NCBI GenBank assembly: GCA_000585055.1
Contig: JEMX01000060.1
Location: 1-64,000, forward strand
Direction: 5' to 3'
DNA length: 64,000 bases
From: Candidatus Accumulibacter appositus
GTDB lineage: Bacteria > Pseudomonadota > Gammaproteobacteria > Burkholderiales > Rhodocyclaceae
In this document: positions 62,427 through 64,000 of the stretch, piece by piece
How the letters are laid out: each line of letters opens with the position of its first letter
Numbering within the stretch: position 1 is the stretch's first letter
Notes under the pieces: model-generated
What the model was told of the DNA's origin: nothing
Seen by the model: the letters and a program-made list of their open reading frames with translations, nothing else
Databases searched by the model: none
Program-made: the position numbers and the translations under genes

Positions 62427-62554
62427 GTTCGTCCGTTCTTCAATGCCTGCCATCCGCTCCATGGATAGCGCAGTGCTTGCCGCCCTGGCGACGCCGGTCC
62501 GAACATGCGGGCGCAGGCTTCCTGTTTGAGAATCACCAAGAGAGAGGTCCTGGA

Positions 62555-63544
62555 TCACTTGAGGCCGACTTCGGAAAAGTACTTCAATGCACCTTCGTGG
62601 ATGGGCGCGGCCAGACCCGTCTTGACCATTTCGGTTTTGGTCAGGGACAGAAACAACGGCGACAGAGCTTGAAGCAATCCCAGGTTTTCGAAGTAGGCCT
62701 TGGTGATCTCATAGATCACCTCCGGGGGCACCTCGGCCGTCGTCACCAGCGTCGCTACCACGCCCACCGTTGGAACATCGCGGGGATTCCCTCTATAGGT
62801 GCCGCCCGGAATCACCGAGCCCACGTAGAACGGGTTCTCCCGGTTGAGTTTCTCGAGGATTGGATCGGCAACCTTCACCAGGTTTGCGTCGCACAGCATC
62901 GTCGTCTCCCTGACCGTAGGGTTGGGATATCCGATCGTGTAGACGAAGGCGTCGAACTCGTCTTCGCATAAGGCCTCGGCGAGGTTGGCACCCTTGAACT
63001 CGGAGACAAAGCTGACCTCCTCGCCCGTCCAGCCGTGGGCCTCCATCAGCACATCCGCAGCGTCGCGCCGACTTGAGGTAGTGCCGCCCACATAAACCCG
63101 CTTGCCCTTCAAATCCTCGAAAGTTTCAATGTCCTTGTCCTCGCGGGCGACAACCGTGAAGTGCTCGACATAGAGCGCGAAAACCGAGCGCAGCTTCTCG
63201 AAGGGGCCCTCATCCGCGAACGGTCCGGTCCCGGCGAAGGCATCCTGCTGCAGGTCGGATTGGACCATGGCAAGGTCGACCTTGCCTTTTCGCAGGTCTT
63301 TGATATTCGGTATGGATCCCCCGGAGATATCAACGGTGCAACTGGCGCCGTGCCGGTCAAGGCTTTCCTGGGCGAGTTTGCATATCACGCCACCGACCGG
63401 GTGATAGAGGCCGCCGACCCGGCCCGACGCGATGGTCACGGTTTCCTGCTTCTCCGCCGCGCCGGCTTCACCGCCAAGAACCACAACGGTGACAAGGACG
63501 ACCGCCATCGCCACCCTTACTGCGTGCCTGCAAACTGCCATCAT
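62555..63544 (-). CDS. TAXI family TRAP transporter solute-binding protein
   Basis: A 329-residue periplasmic binding protein. After the signal peptide (ending AGAA), it has ASGRVGGLYHPVGGVICKLA (the TAXI glycine-rich start), VQSDLQQDAFAGTGPF, GKRVYVGGTTSSRRDAADVL and TIGYPNPTVRETTMLCDANL. No TRAP membrane subunit lies within the window on this side. ATG 63544 is preferred (GGAG upstream, compact signal). It ends 130 bases before the MscS start. Confidence 0.88.
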   Translation of the reverse strand: MMAVCRHAVRVAMAVVLVTVVVLGGEAGAAEKQETVTIASGRVGGLYHPVGGVICKLAQESLDRHGASCTVDISGGSIPNIKDLRKGKVDLAMVQSDLQQDAFAGTGPFADEGPFEKLRSVFALYVEHFTVVAREDKDIETFEDLKGKRVYVGGTTSSRRDAADVLMEAHGWTGEEVSFVSEFKGANLAEALCEDEFDAFVYTIGYPNPTVRETTMLCDANLVKVADPILEKLNRENPFYVGSVIPGGTYRGNPRDVPTVGVVATLVTTAEVPPEVIYEITKAYFENLGLLQALSPLFLSLTKTEMVKTGLAAPIHEGALKYFSEVGLK

Positions 63545-63782
63545 CGCTTCGCTTTCTCCGAGGTTTGAGGCTTCTTCGTCGTCGATATCTCGAAGAAAAA
63601 ATGATAAACGGATGGGGGAATCCAATGTGTTATCAGGCAGTAGTATCGCCGGCACCGGGTGCAGCCGTCAAGCATGGACATTCATATGGCATTATTCAGG
63701 ACTTGCGGGAAGGCCTGCCGAATGGCTCCCCGAGCACTTCCTGGGAGAAAGCGGAGAAAGGGGCCAGGCTCAGTTTTGTCGT
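63545..63782. other. Upstream region of the TAXI gene
   Basis: About 240 bases without a supported gene. GATATCTCGAAGAAAAAATG then ATAAACGG (63580-63608) is AT-rich and may carry the leftward promoter. Nothing else recognised. Confidence 0.3.
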
Positions 63783-64000
63783 CTACGCTACGAAAGAAAC
63801 GACGCTGCCAAAACGCAGCGATGGCACGGCTCCCTTATCTTGCTGTACCTTCGCCACGAGTCTCGTCCGCCAGTAAAGCCGGTTGTTGTTGTCTTGCATC
63901 CGCAGAGTCTTCGCCATTGCTGCGTGGTCGCCCGCGTGGCCGAGCTTGGCGTCGTTCTCCGAGGGTCTGTGCGATTTCGGCGTGAAAGCGGCTGTCGCCA
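63783..64000 (-). CDS. Possible partial CDS running off the right edge
   Basis: One minus-strand frame is open from the window edge to a TAG at 63783-63785, 72 codons. It includes MAKTLRMQDNNRLYWRTRLV and AKVQQDKGAVPSLRFGS near the end, which looks protein-like (charged, helical) compared with the other frames. It has no match I recognise and may be an unknown or non-coding stretch. Confidence 0.3.
   Translation of the reverse strand, partial: ATAAFTPKSHRPSENDAKLGHAGDHAAMAKTLRMQDNNNRLYWRTRLVAKVQQDKGAVPSLRFGSVVSFVA

Overview
The window is a GC-rich, gene-dense chromosomal segment of a betaproteobacterium. The compact block mdh - GntR regulator - sdhCDABE - gltA - sucA - sucB - lpd is the layout usual for that class. 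The NO-related NnrS protein, a HAO-type octaheme cytochrome, a PHA-granule-like protein and the protein flavour suggest Rhodocyclales (Candidatus Accumulibacter or a relative); that placement is an inference. I see no rRNA or tRNA genes, CRISPR array, intact insertion sequence, prophage or integrase.

Layout. 0.2-7.4 kb: a complete lipid A L-Ara4N operon on the minus strand (arnT, arnE/F-like, arnB, arnC, the two halves of arnA as separate genes, arnD). 7.6-12.2 kb: octaheme c-type cytochrome, thioredoxin/CcdA fusion and an ABC-2 exporter pair. 12.3-24 kb: scattered genes (aminopeptidase-like lipoprotein, lipase-like hydrolase, pepD, MFS, nnrS, RluA-type pseudouridine synthase, dienoyl-CoA isomerase-like crotonase, AEC carrier, phasin-like/HhH protein). 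23.1-29.6 kb: a four-cistron minus-strand module: TIR-iSTAND protein, MoxR AAA+ ATPase, CoxE-N/TM/vWA-like/TIR protein and a membrane-anchored FGE-sulfatase-fold protein. This is the strongest candidate for an unusual system. It looks like a MoxR-vWA NTP-dependent conflict (anti-phage) module, and its largest gene is broken by a 25-bp tandem duplication. 29.8-34.6 kb: folE, nitronate monooxygenase, rlmJ, MazG-like protein, CitE-like lyase. 34.6-47.5 kb: the TCA block, with intrinsic terminators after mdh, sdhE, gltA and lpd. 47.5-64 kb: MBL hydrolase, cytochrome b5/ferric-reductase-like pair, DUF3616, 6-phosphogluconate dehydrogenase, monomeric isocitrate dehydrogenase, TVP38-flavoprotein fusion beside arsS, DUF302, a lipoprotein, an MscS channel and a TAXI binding protein.

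Two further points came from reading the sequence. A dispersed, partly palindromic repeat family occurs at least five times (about 0.13, 4.1, 9.0, 19.1 and 32.1 kb), and one copy lies inside the arn operon. The apparently empty stretch at 16.1-16.4 kb holds a decayed minus-strand gene with an in-frame amber codon and no start codon. Coding starts were adjusted from the longest open frame wherever domain boundaries, ribosome binding sites or overlap with repeats made the longest frame unlikely.
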